64,000 bases of DNA from an uncultured Lachnospiraceae bacterium (GTDB taxonomy: Bacteria > Bacillota > Clostridia > Lachnospirales > Lachnospiraceae). Under the pieces are notes generated by a model. The model was not told the DNA's origin, searched no databases, and was given only the letters and a program-made list of their open reading frames with translations. The stretch is taken from positions 1 to 64,000 of the forward strand of contig CAMBLG010000006.1 in assembly GCA_945868435.1 (NCBI GenBank). Direction: 5' to 3'. The position numbers were made by a program, and so were the translations under genes. This document shows, piece after piece, positions 8,323 through 15,309 of this stretch; the first letter of the stretch is position 1, and every line of letters begins with the position of its first letter.

Positions 8323-8907
8323 ATGAACTGGATTGAAAATTTATTGATTGTGGCTGGCGCATCGCTGGACATATTTGTATATATGGAGTGCCAGGGTTCT
8401 CTGGTGCGCAGGGTAAACAAAAAGCATTTGTGCGGCATCTGCGCGTTCGTCACGTTCAGCCAGCTCGTGGCGCTTTTCCTGGGACACTGTTTGTCAGATG
8501 CCTTCTGCAGACGGCATCCGCTCCCCAATGAGGCAGTGCTTGGAGAACTGGTGGCTGTCGCAATTTTCTTCTGTCTTGGTGTTCGGCTCATGGGAAAAGC
8601 CATAAGAAACGAGCAGGTGGAGGAACGATTGGAGACAAAGCCGGATATGCATCGTCTGCTCCTTCGGACAGTAATAAGCAGTATTTACATGGCGTGTGCA
8701 GGAATCGCTTTCGGATTCCTGCACACCAATATTGTATACGCGTTACTTATGTTGGTGGTATTTACAGTCGTGTGTACCGTCAGCGGGATGTATGTGGGGT
8801 ACCGGTTTGGGATTGCAAATAAGTCAAAGGTGTATACCGCGGGAGCTCTGCTTTTGTGGGGAGCAGGAGTAGAAGTGTTGATTCGAAGTGTACTTCCGCA
8901 AATGTAG
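8323..8907 (+). CDS. MntP-like membrane protein
   Basis: The 194-residue protein has about six membrane helices in two related halves, as in MntP manganese exporters. The first half shows ASLDIFVYMECQGSLV, matching the family's ASxDAFxVS helix with its Asp (D17). In the second half the equivalent helix reads ISSIYMACAGIAFGFL, so the acidic residue usually found after SI is replaced by Tyr. The C-terminus (GYRFGIANKSKVYTAGALLLWGAGVEVLI) is MntP-like. A GGAGGGAAAGG site precedes the ATG, 27 bp after the coiled-coil gene. Manganese export is uncertain given the missing Asp. Confidence 0.65.
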   Translation: MNWIENLLIVAGASLDIFVYMECQGSLVRRVNKKHLCGICAFVTFSQLVALFLGHCLSDAFCRRHPLPNEAVLGELVAVAIFFCLGVRLMGKAIRNEQVEERLETKPDMHRLLLRTVISSIYMACAGIAFGFLHTNIVYALLMLVVFTVVCTVSGMYVGYRFGIANKSKVYTAGALLLWGAGVEVLIRSVLPQM

Positions 8908-9051
8908 TATTCTGTTTCCGAGCGGTTTGCTTTGATGGCAGTTGCAGAGGCAAAGTGGAATGAGCTTCGCGGAACCGGAACCTAATTACGCCGGATATCA
9001 GACCAAGTGTCTTGGTATCTATTAATCTGGTAGATATATATTCCTTTCATG

Positions 9052-9097
9052 AAAAAAGACATCATCACTTATAGAATTATAGGTGGTGGTGTCTTTT
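9052..9097. terminator. Bidirectional terminator between convergent genes
   Basis: AGACATCATCACTTATA pairs with TATAGGTGGTGGTGTCT (three G-U pairs) around GAAT. An A run lies on one side and TTTT on the other. It lies between the MntP-like gene and the convergent lacI-type gene and can serve both. Confidence 0.75.
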
Positions 9098-9146
9098 GCT
9101 ATGAGAGGGTAACTTTAGTCAGACCTCTAAAAAAGCGGTCATGTTT

Positions 9147-10163
9147 TTAAAGATTTTCGCGGATACGAATATCGATGTCCACATAATTCAGTTCCTGTTC
9201 CGGTGCAATGCCCTCCAGCAGGTACCGCGATAGCAGGTCTACCGGAAGATACCCCTGTTTGTATGGCTGTTGGCAGATGGTGGCGGTTATAATACCATTC
9301 TTGATAAGTTCGATGGTGGTAGAGACACTGTCGTAGGTAAAAATGCGCATGTCTTTGGTACGCCCAAGGGACTGTACCGCCTGACATCCTCCGTACACAC
9401 CTCCGGCAGCAAAGTAGAGCGCCTGGATCTCCGGGTGGTCGTTCAGCATTCGGCTTACCTTCTCAAAACTTTCTACATCATCATCATCATTCTCAACGGT
9501 ATCCACAATCTGTATACGCGGATATCGTTCTTTGATCATTTCCGTAAATCCCAAAATTCGATCCGAGTGACAGAGGATGTGATTGGAGCCGGTGACAATA
9601 CCGACCTTGATATCCCCGAAGGTCATCTGCCCCATCAGTCCGGCAGCCGTCTGTCCGGACAGATAGTAATTGCTTCCGACATACGCCATGCGCTTGGATA
9701 CGATATCTGTATTGACAGTAATGACTGCGATTCCCATGTCCTGTAGGCGATCAATTTCCGCTGCGATGAATAGGGAATTGTAAGGGGAAATTACAAGTCC
9801 GTGAATACCTTCCGCCAGAAGCTCCTCCATGGCGGCAAACTGTGCTTTTTCCTCGAAGGCTGTCTGGCGGATCAGCAGTGTGCAGTTGTAGCCGACCAGC
9901 TCCTGTTCTTTGGCAGCCACCCCCTCTAAGACTTCTTTGAAAAAGGGATTGCTTTCTGAAAAAAGAAGAACGCCGATCTTAATGTTCTTTTTCTGTGCTG
10001 CAAGCATTAGACCTGCCTTGTTGGGCTGGTAATGCAGTTTCTCGGCGATCTCACGCACGCGCTGTGCGGTCTGGGCATTGACGGAGCCGCGGTTGTTCAG
10101 AACGCGGTCTACGGTGCCGCGGGATACGCCGGCCAATTCGGCAATTTCTTTGATGGTAGGCAT
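9147..10163 (-). CDS. LacI-family sugar-responsive regulator
   Basis: This is a 338-residue LacI/GalR-family regulator. The N-terminal helix-turn-helix reads TIKEIAELAGVSRGTVDRVLNNRGSV, followed by the hinge helix KAGLMLAAQKK. Residues from about 60 onwards form a periplasmic-binding-protein-like sensor domain of the RbsB type (IKIGVLLFSESNPFFKEVLEGV). Two in-frame ATGs exist; the one at 10163 is chosen because a GGGG lies six bases upstream. It is divergent from the xylulokinase operon, which carries two GTGCNCGNGCAC palindromes with the central CG expected for LacI-family sites. It is therefore the likely repressor of that operon. The inducer is probably a pentose or its phosphate. Confidence 0.9.
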   Translation of the reverse strand: MPTIKEIAELAGVSRGTVDRVLNNRGSVNAQTAQRVREIAEKLHYQPNKAGLMLAAQKKNIKIGVLLFSESNPFFKEVLEGVAAKEQELVGYNCTLLIRQTAFEEKAQFAAMEELLAEGIHGLVISPYNSLFIAAEIDRLQDMGIAVITVNTDIVSKRMAYVGSNYYLSGQTAAGLMGQMTFGDIKVGIVTGSNHILCHSDRILGFTEMIKERYPRIQIVDTVENDDDDVESFEKVSRMLNDHPEIQALYFAAGGVYGGCQAVQSLGRTKDMRIFTYDSVSTTIELIKNGIITATICQQPYKQGYLPVDLLSRYLLEGIAPEQELNYVDIDIRIRENL

Positions 10164-10264
10164 AGGTGCCCCTTTCATTTATGCATTGTTTTGTATGTGT
10201 CCGATAGATTTTGCTGGATGTCCGGGCGGCAAGCGGTACACCGACTAAGCACGGTCATCCTCCT

Positions 10265-10304
10265 CCGATTGATGATCCCAGTGAGTTCCTTTCGATCATC
10301 AACG
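10265..10304 (-). other. Inverted repeat in the lacI-type leader
   Basis: CCGATTGATGATC is mirrored by GATCATCAACGG with a 15-base centre. It falls in the presumed 5' untranslated region of the lacI-type gene. A role as transcript hairpin or second binding site is possible; nothing else supports either. Confidence 0.35.
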
Positions 10305-10323
10305 GATTGCGAATAATAAAAAC

Positions 10324-10352
10324 ATGGTAACATTATGAGAGGGAAAAGTCAA
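10324..10352 (-). promoter_or_regulatory. Candidate promoter of the lacI-type gene
   Basis: Read on the minus strand, TTGACT (10352-10347) is separated by 17 bp from TACCAT (10329-10324). The -35 is good and the -10 matches four of six consensus bases. It is the best sigma-A-like candidate for the regulator. Confidence 0.4.
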
Positions 10353-10367
10353 TTGGAGATGCGGATA

Positions 10368-10379
10368 GTGCCCGTGCAC
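10368..10379. promoter_or_regulatory. Upstream LacI-type operator (GTGCCCGTGCAC)
   Basis: The site fits the same GTGCNCGNGCAC pattern as the one at 10495-10506. The centres are 127 bp apart, close to twelve helical turns, which would suit DNA looping by a tetramer or simply mark a second binding site. Confidence 0.65.
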
Positions 10380-10454
10380 GACTAAAAGTTGCACAAAACT
10401 TGGAGGCGGGATTTGTGGATAATAGATAAACAGGCAAAATTTCGGAAAAACAAG

Positions 10455-10506
10455 TTGAAAAAATTGGGTAAAAGTTGTATGCTAACACTAGAACGTGCAC
10501 GAGCAC
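10455..10506 (+). promoter_or_regulatory. Promoter and main operator of the xylulokinase operon
   Basis: TTGAAA (10455-10460), a 17-bp spacer and TATGCT (10478-10483) form a sigma-A promoter. Immediately downstream, over the expected transcript start, lies the palindrome GTGCACGAGCAC (10495-10506) with the central CG typical of LacI-family operators. A repressor bound there would block transcription initiation. Confidence 0.75.
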
Positions 10507-10561
10507 GAAATGGCGTTGCGCAAATATTGTTGAGCATAGGAAAGAAAGGCAAGGAGGGTTT

Positions 10562-12031
10562 ATGAATTACATAGGTATTGATCTGGGAACGTCCGCAGTT
10601 AAACTCCTGTTGATGGAGGGAAGCGGTAAGATTCTTAAGATTGTGAGCAGAGAGTATCCGATTAGTTTTCCAAAGCCGGGCTGGTCAGAACAGAATCCCT
10701 ACGATTGGTTTACACAGTCGATGGATGGACTTAAGGAACTTCTGGAAGAGAGTGACAAAAGCCAGGTGGCAGGCATCAGCTTTGGAGGGCAGATGCATGG
10801 ACTGGTGGCACTGGATGAGAAGGATGAAGTGATTCGACCGGCGATTTTGTGGAATGATGGCCGGACCACAGAAGAGTGCGATTATCTGAATCGGGTTATC
10901 GGGAAAGAGAAGCTTTCTTCTTATACGGCAAACATTTCCTTCACAGGATTTACGGCGCCCAAGGTCTTGTGGATGAAGAAAAACGAGCCGGAGAATTTTG
11001 CGCGGATTTCGAAGATTATGCTTCCGAAGGATTATCTGGCTTACCGGCTGTCCGGTGTACATTGTACCGATGTGTCCGATGCGTCCGGCACGTTGTTCTT
11101 TGATGTGAAGAACCGGACCTGGTCCCGAGAGATGTGTGAGATCTGCGGTATTCGTGATGAGTGGCTCCCGAAGGTGTTTGAGAGCTATGAGGCTGTGGGA
11201 ACCATCCGGCCGGAGTTGGCAGCGGAGCTTGGCATTCCGGAGAATGTGAAGATTGCAGCCGGTGCAGGAGATAATGCGGCAGCCGCCGTGGGAACCGGAA
11301 CTGTGGGGGATGGGGCATGCAATATTTCCCTTGGAACCAGCGGAACCATTTTCATTTCCTCAAAGAAATTTGGTGTGGATGAGAATAATGCACTGCATTC
11401 CTTTGACCATGCGGATGGAACCTATCATCTTATGGGTTGTATGCTTTCCGCTGCATCCTGCAACAAATGGTGGATGGATGAGATCATTGGAACAAAGGAT
11501 TACGCTGGGGAGCAGAAGAATATTACAGGTTTGGGTGAGAATCATGTCTTTTTCCTGCCTTACCTGATGGGAGAGCGTTCTCCGCACAATGACCCGAACG
11601 CGAGAGGAACTTTTATCGGCCTTACCATGGATACCACCCGTGCGGATATGACGCAGGCGGTACTGGAGGGTGTGGCATTTGCACTTCGGGATTCCTTTGA
11701 GGTGGCAAAGTCTCTGGGAATTCCGATTGAACGCACCAAAATCTGCGGAGGTGGGGCAAAGAGCCCGCTCTGGAAGAAGATAGTAGCAAACATTTTAAAT
11801 GTAAAGGTAGATATCCTTGAAAATGAGGAGGGACCTTCCATGGGTGGCGCAATGTTAGCGGCGGTAGCCTGTGGAGAATATGAGAATGTCGAAGAGGCTG
11901 CAAAGGCAATTGTCCGCGTCGTGGATACCATTGAACCGGATCCTGCGCTTGCCGCTAAGTATGAGGAGCGCTACCAGAAATTCAAAGAGATCTATCCGCG
12001 GTGCAAGGACATTTTCGCATTACTGGCATAG
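10562..12031 (+). CDS. xylB: Xylulokinase
   Basis: The 489-residue FGGY-family kinase phosphorylates D-xylulose to xylulose-5-phosphate in the cytoplasm. It shows the N-terminal phosphate loop YIGIDLGTSAVKLLL, the substrate-side SFGGQMHGLVALDE, the ILWNDGRTTEEC segment diagnostic of xylulokinases, and the C-terminal adenosine motif KICGGGAKSPLWKKIVAN. The ATG at 10562 follows AAGGAGGG by six bases; an earlier in-frame ATG at 10475 lies inside the promoter and is rejected. The gene precedes a fucose-isomerase-fold isomerase by 63 bp and faces a LacI-type regulator. A related ketopentose or ketohexose kinase role is a less likely alternative. Confidence 0.92.
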   Translation: MNYIGIDLGTSAVKLLLMEGSGKILKIVSREYPISFPKPGWSEQNPYDWFTQSMDGLKELLEESDKSQVAGISFGGQMHGLVALDEKDEVIRPAILWNDGRTTEECDYLNRVIGKEKLSSYTANISFTGFTAPKVLWMKKNEPENFARISKIMLPKDYLAYRLSGVHCTDVSDASGTLFFDVKNRTWSREMCEICGIRDEWLPKVFESYEAVGTIRPELAAELGIPENVKIAAGAGDNAAAAVGTGTVGDGACNISLGTSGTIFISSKKFGVDENNALHSFDHADGTYHLMGCMLSAASCNKWWMDEIIGTKDYAGEQKNITGLGENHVFFLPYLMGERSPHNDPNARGTFIGLTMDTTRADMTQAVLEGVAFALRDSFEVAKSLGIPIERTKICGGGAKSPLWKKIVANILNVKVDILENEEGPSMGGAMLAAVACGEYENVEEAAKAIVRVVDTIEPDPALAAKYEERYQKFKEIYPRCKDIFALLA

Positions 12032-12094
12032 GAAACAGAATTGAACTTTTCATCTTTATATCAAATGAATGAATTAAGTAGGAGGAAAAACAGT

Positions 12095-13576
12095 ATGAAC
12101 AACATTCCAGAAATCAAAATCGGTATCGTGGCAGTCAGCCGTGACTGCTTCCCGGAGTCACTTTCCGTGAACCGCAGAAAAGCCCTGGTGGAGGCTTATG
12201 CGAACAAGTACAACAAGGATGATATTTACGAGTGTCCGGTTTGTATCGTGGAGAGTGAAATCCACATGGTACAGGCACTTGAGGATATCAAGAAAGCCGG
12301 ATGCAACGCTCTGTGCGTATATCTCGGAAACTTTGGACCGGAAATTTCAGAGACACTTCTTGCAAAGCATTTTGACGGACCGAAGATGTTTGTGGCAGCG
12401 GCAGAGGAGACACAGAACAACCTGATTCAGGGAAGAGGAGACGCATACTGCGGTATGCTCAATGCCAGCTACAACTTAAAGCTTCGCAACGTAGGCGCAT
12501 ACATCCCGGAGTATCCGGTAGGTGATGCAGAGGACTGCGCAGATATGATTCATGAGTTCGTACCGATCGCTAGAGCAATCGCAGGATTGAAGGATCTGAA
12601 GATTATTTCTTTCGGACCGAGACCGCTTAATTTCCTTGCCTGCAACGCACCAATTAAGCAGTTGTACAATTTGGGCGTTGAAATCGAAGAGAATTCTGAG
12701 CTGGATCTGTTTGAGGCATTTAACAAGCATGCAGGGGATGCAAGAATCCCTGAGGTTGTGGCAGATATGGAGAAGGAACTTGGCGCAGGCAACAAAAAGC
12801 CGGAGATCCTTGAGAAGCTGGCACAGTATGAGCTGACTCTTCTTGATTGGGTTGATGCACACAAGGGCTATCGCAAGTATGTTGCAATTGCAGGAAAGTG
12901 CTGGCCGGCATTCCAGACACAGTTCGGTTTTGTACCATGTTATGTCAACAGCCGTCTCACCGGAAGAGGAATTCCGGTATCCTGTGAGGTGGATATCTAC
13001 GGTGTACTCAGCGAGTTTATCGGAACCTGCATTAGCCAGGATGCCGTAACACTTCTGGATATCAACAACTCTGTGCCGAAGGATATGTACAAGGAGTCCA
13101 TTGAGGGCAAATTTGACTATAAGCATACGGATACATTTATGGGATTCCACTGCGGCAATACCTGCTCAAGCAAGCTTTCCGCATGTGAGATGAAGAACCA
13201 GATGATCATGGCCCGCGCGCTGCCGGAGGAGGTAACCAACGGTACATTGGAGGGAGATATCGCTCCGGGCAATATTACATTCTACCGTCTGCAGTCTACC
13301 GCTGATTGCAAGCTTCGCGCATATGTGGCAGAGGGAGAAGTTCTTCCGGTTGCGACCCGTTCCTTCGGAAGCATTGGCGTATTCGCCATCAAGGAGATGG
13401 GACGATTCTATCGTCATGTATTGATTGAGAAGAATTATCCGCATCACGGAGCTGTGGCATTCGGACATTACGGCAAGGCATTGTTTGAAGTGTTCAAGTA
13501 CATCGGTGTGCCGATGGAGGACATCAACTATAATCAGCCGGCAAGCCTGCCATATAAGACAGAGAATCCATTCTAA
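12095..13576 (+). CDS. L-fucose/L-arabinose-isomerase-family sugar isomerase
   Basis: The 493-residue protein belongs to the fucose/arabinose isomerase fold group (COG2407-like), which interconverts aldoses and ketoses using Mn2+. The recognisable segments are the N-terminal IKIGIVAVSRDCFPESL, the central KYVAIAGKCWPAFQTQFGFVPCYVNSRL, CEVDIYGVLSEFIGT, and the C-terminal HHGAVAFGHYG with likely metal-binding His. The start at 12095 follows an AGGAGG. Together with xylulokinase under one LacI-controlled promoter, it probably supplies a ketopentose to that kinase, replacing a classical xylA. D-arabinose, L-fucose or D-xylose as substrate cannot be separated by eye. Confidence 0.85.
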   Translation: MNNIPEIKIGIVAVSRDCFPESLSVNRRKALVEAYANKYNKDDIYECPVCIVESEIHMVQALEDIKKAGCNALCVYLGNFGPEISETLLAKHFDGPKMFVAAAEETQNNLIQGRGDAYCGMLNASYNLKLRNVGAYIPEYPVGDAEDCADMIHEFVPIARAIAGLKDLKIISFGPRPLNFLACNAPIKQLYNLGVEIEENSELDLFEAFNKHAGDARIPEVVADMEKELGAGNKKPEILEKLAQYELTLLDWVDAHKGYRKYVAIAGKCWPAFQTQFGFVPCYVNSRLTGRGIPVSCEVDIYGVLSEFIGTCISQDAVTLLDINNSVPKDMYKESIEGKFDYKHTDTFMGFHCGNTCSSKLSACEMKNQMIMARALPEEVTNGTLEGDIAPGNITFYRLQSTADCKLRAYVAEGEVLPVATRSFGSIGVFAIKEMGRFYRHVLIEKNYPHHGAVAFGHYGKALFEVFKYIGVPMEDINYNQPASLPYKTENPF

Positions 13577-13592
13577 AAGTGATCTTGATAAG

Positions 13593-13627
13593 AACTCCGC
13601 TATACGCAATGTATGGCGGAGTTTTTT
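13593..13627 (+). terminator. Terminator of the xylulokinase-isomerase operon
   Basis: AACTCCGC pairs with GCGGAGTT, extended inwards by TATAC/GTAT, around a small loop and followed by six T residues. It begins about 16 bases after the isomerase stop. Confidence 0.9.
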
Positions 13628-13725
13628 ACATTATTTTGTATATCGCAGAGGAGTCAATATGCAGACTCCAAAAATTCAGCCGCTTATCGATGAAAAAATG
13701 GAAGGCATGTAGAAGCAACGGAACA

Positions 13726-13753
13726 TTGAAATTCTTCTGAAAAACTGTATAAT
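13726..13753 (+). promoter_or_regulatory. Sigma-A promoter of the yjbR-like gene
   Basis: TTGAAA (13726-13731) and a perfect TATAAT (13748-13753) are separated by 16 bp, 39 bases before the start codon. Confidence 0.65.
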
Positions 13754-13792
13754 ATTTTTGGAATTGATGTTCGAAGTCAGGAGAATTTGGAT

Positions 13793-14119
13793 ATGACAAC
13801 GAGAGAAGAAGTGCTGGCGTATGGCCTGTCTTTCCCGGATACATATCAGGATGCCCCTTTTCATGATGATAATTGGCAGCTTGTCCGTACCGGAAAGAAG
13901 AAAAGAGCGTTTCTGTGGACCTATGAGCGCAATGGACAGCTCTGTATCAATATCAAGGTTGATCCGCAGTGGAGAGACTTTTGGAGAAGTACGTATCCAG
14001 CGGTTCAGCCGGGGTATCACCAGAACAAAGAACACTGGAATACCGTGATATTGGATGGAACTGTACCGCGCGAAGAAATCATGCGCATGATTGCGGAAAG
14101 CTACGATCTAGTGGTGTAG
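13793..14119 (+). CDS. MmcQ/YjbR-family protein
   Basis: The 108-residue protein matches the MmcQ/YjbR family (double-winged CyaY-like fold) through REEVLAYGLSFPDTYQDAPFHDDNWQLVR near the start and the conserved INIKVDPQWRDFWRSTYPAVQPGYHQNKEHWNTVILDGTVP. These are small proteins thought to bind DNA. The frame could open at a TTG at 13787, but AGGAG at 13779-13783 is spaced nine bases from the ATG at 13793, which is chosen. It is a single-gene unit with its own promoter. Confidence 0.85.
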   Translation: MTTREEVLAYGLSFPDTYQDAPFHDDNWQLVRTGKKKRAFLWTYERNGQLCINIKVDPQWRDFWRSTYPAVQPGYHQNKEHWNTVILDGTVPREEIMRMIAESYDLVV

Positions 14120-14160
14120 CTAATTTGTGGTTTCACGATATTTCCACTGTAGGCAAGTGA

Positions 14161-14610
14161 ATGAAAAACTCGGTACATTGTACACCGATCGAGAAGGAAC
14201 TTGCGGAATGGCAGAGCGCATCCTATGAGAAAAATCCCAAACATCCGGAAAATCTAAAAATTCAATCTATTTCGGGCAACTGGGTTCGCTCAAAATCTGA
14301 GGCACTGATTGATATGATACTCTATGTCAATAAGATTCCTTTCCGGTACGAATGCGGCCTGCAATTGGGGAGCAGGCTTATGTATCCTGACTTTACGATT
14401 CGTCATCCCAAGACCGGAGAATTCTATTATTGGGAACATTTTGGATTGATGGATGTTGCTGAGTATCGGCAAAAGGTCTCGTTTAAGTTCAGTCTGTATA
14501 TGGAACATGGTATTTATCCGAACAGACAGCTGATCACGACTTATGAATCGACAGATGAGCCATTTGGTGCAAATCAAATTGAAAAAATTCTCAATCAATA
14601 TTTTGACTGA
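14161..14610 (+). pseudogene. 5'-truncated PD-(D/E)XK nuclease-like gene
   Basis: The 149-residue frame covers only the C-terminal part of a family of roughly 300-residue proteins that I recall as common in Lachnospiraceae. The nuclease-like core is visible: NWVRSKSEALIDMILYVNK (Glu), the IPFRYE segment, LMYPDFTIRHP (Asp) and FYYWEHFGLMD (Glu plus His). The N-terminal half is missing, and there is no ribosome site before the ATG, which abuts an upstream stop. I read it as a decayed remnant, although a shortened functional protein cannot be excluded. Upstream bases 14120-14160 hold nothing recognisable. Confidence 0.65.
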
Positions 14611-14736
14611 AGAAAATTCTTAGCCAATATTTTGGATGAAAAGGCGCATATTCGGTGGACAAAAATGTATTCTCATTCTCCTGCTTTTTATTGCACAGCA
14701 TAGAAAACACTTCTTGCCATGCATTGCCGAAAACAC

Positions 14737-14765
14737 TTGACATTTTTAGCGTGATTTACTATACT
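14737..14765 (+). promoter_or_regulatory. Promoter of the ileS T-box transcript
   Basis: A perfect TTGACA (14737-14742) and TATACT (14760-14765) are separated by 17 bp. Transcription would start about 14772 and produce a leader of about 540 bases before ileS. Confidence 0.8.
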
Positions 14766-14770
14766 AATAC

Positions 14771-15113
14771 CTTGAAAAAGGCGTAGAATGTTATATATCT
14801 TTCTGGTAAGAGAGATATGACGAGAAGCACATTTTCAATCAACCAACAAAGAAGAAAAACTATGACGAAGACAGTAGTTATGGCAGGAACGTGAAAGAGA
14901 GCCGGGATGGGTGAGAGCCGGTACAAGTAGTGTCATAATGAATATCACTTCTGAGTTGCGGCCCGAAAAAAGAACTGTTTTGAGTAGAAGCCGACGTATT
15001 TCCTACGTTACAGGGAACGTGTATAAGAGTATCGCAGTCGATACCCTAGTATATTGTAATCAGGTGGTATAACGCACGCCCGCGTCCTTATTACAGGATG
15101 CGGGCGTTTTTTG
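14771..15113 (+). ncRNA. Isoleucine T-box leader
   Basis: The leader shows T-box riboswitch landmarks in order: a Stem I region with GACGAAGACAGTAG and the AGAGAGCCGGGATGGGTGAGAGCCGG-like distal arm, a likely specifier ATC (Ile) at 14944-14946 inside AATATCACTTCTGAG, and the T-box bulge GGTGGTATAACGC at 15063-15075. The TGGT complements the ACCA end of tRNA-Ile. An intrinsic terminator follows at 15077-15113. Uncharged tRNA-Ile would stabilise the antiterminator and turn on ileS. An additional hairpin ATATCTTTCT/AGAGAGATAT sits at the 5' end. Exact 5' boundary is inferred from the promoter. Confidence 0.85.
15077..15113 (+). terminator. T-box terminator
   Basis: CGCCCGCGTCCT pairs with AGGATGCGGGCG (one G-U pair) around TATTAC and is followed by TTTTTT. 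Its 5' arm overlaps the T-box antiterminator, as expected for a regulated terminator. Confidence 0.9.
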
Positions 15114-15309
15114 TTATGGCGACGAGGAAAATGGACACAGTGCTTGCACAAGTGGACATTTGACGACCGCTAATCAGAGCGAGATTCGCAAAGCGTATCT
15201 CGTCTCTGTGTAACATACAAGATCATTCTGCGGAAAAACCGCGTAAGCGGCGGAATCCGGGATGACAGTCGTAGTGACGCGATACAGAGATTGATACAAG
15301 GAGGACACT
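15114..15309 (+). other. Leader between the T-box terminator and ileS
   Basis: No gene is seen in these 196 bases. They contain one strong hairpin (GCGAGATTCGC/GCGTATCTCGT near 15178-15205) and a CCGC/GCGG hairpin near 15239-15250, then AAGGAGGA just before the ileS start. A role in transcript processing or translation is possible but unsupported. Confidence 0.5.

Noticed and set aside
8934-8984. Short plus-strand frame after the MntP-like gene
   Set aside because: Only 16 codons, no ribosome site; probably intergenic debris.
10475-10561. Longer N-terminus of xylulokinase
   Set aside because: These codons overlap the promoter -10 and operator, and the ATG at 10562 has a strong ribosome site and the family start MNYIGIDLG.
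13660-13710. 17-codon frame MQTPKIQPLIDEKMEGM with a GAGGAG upstream
   Set aside because: Too short to support as a gene and unlike any family; may be a leader or relic.
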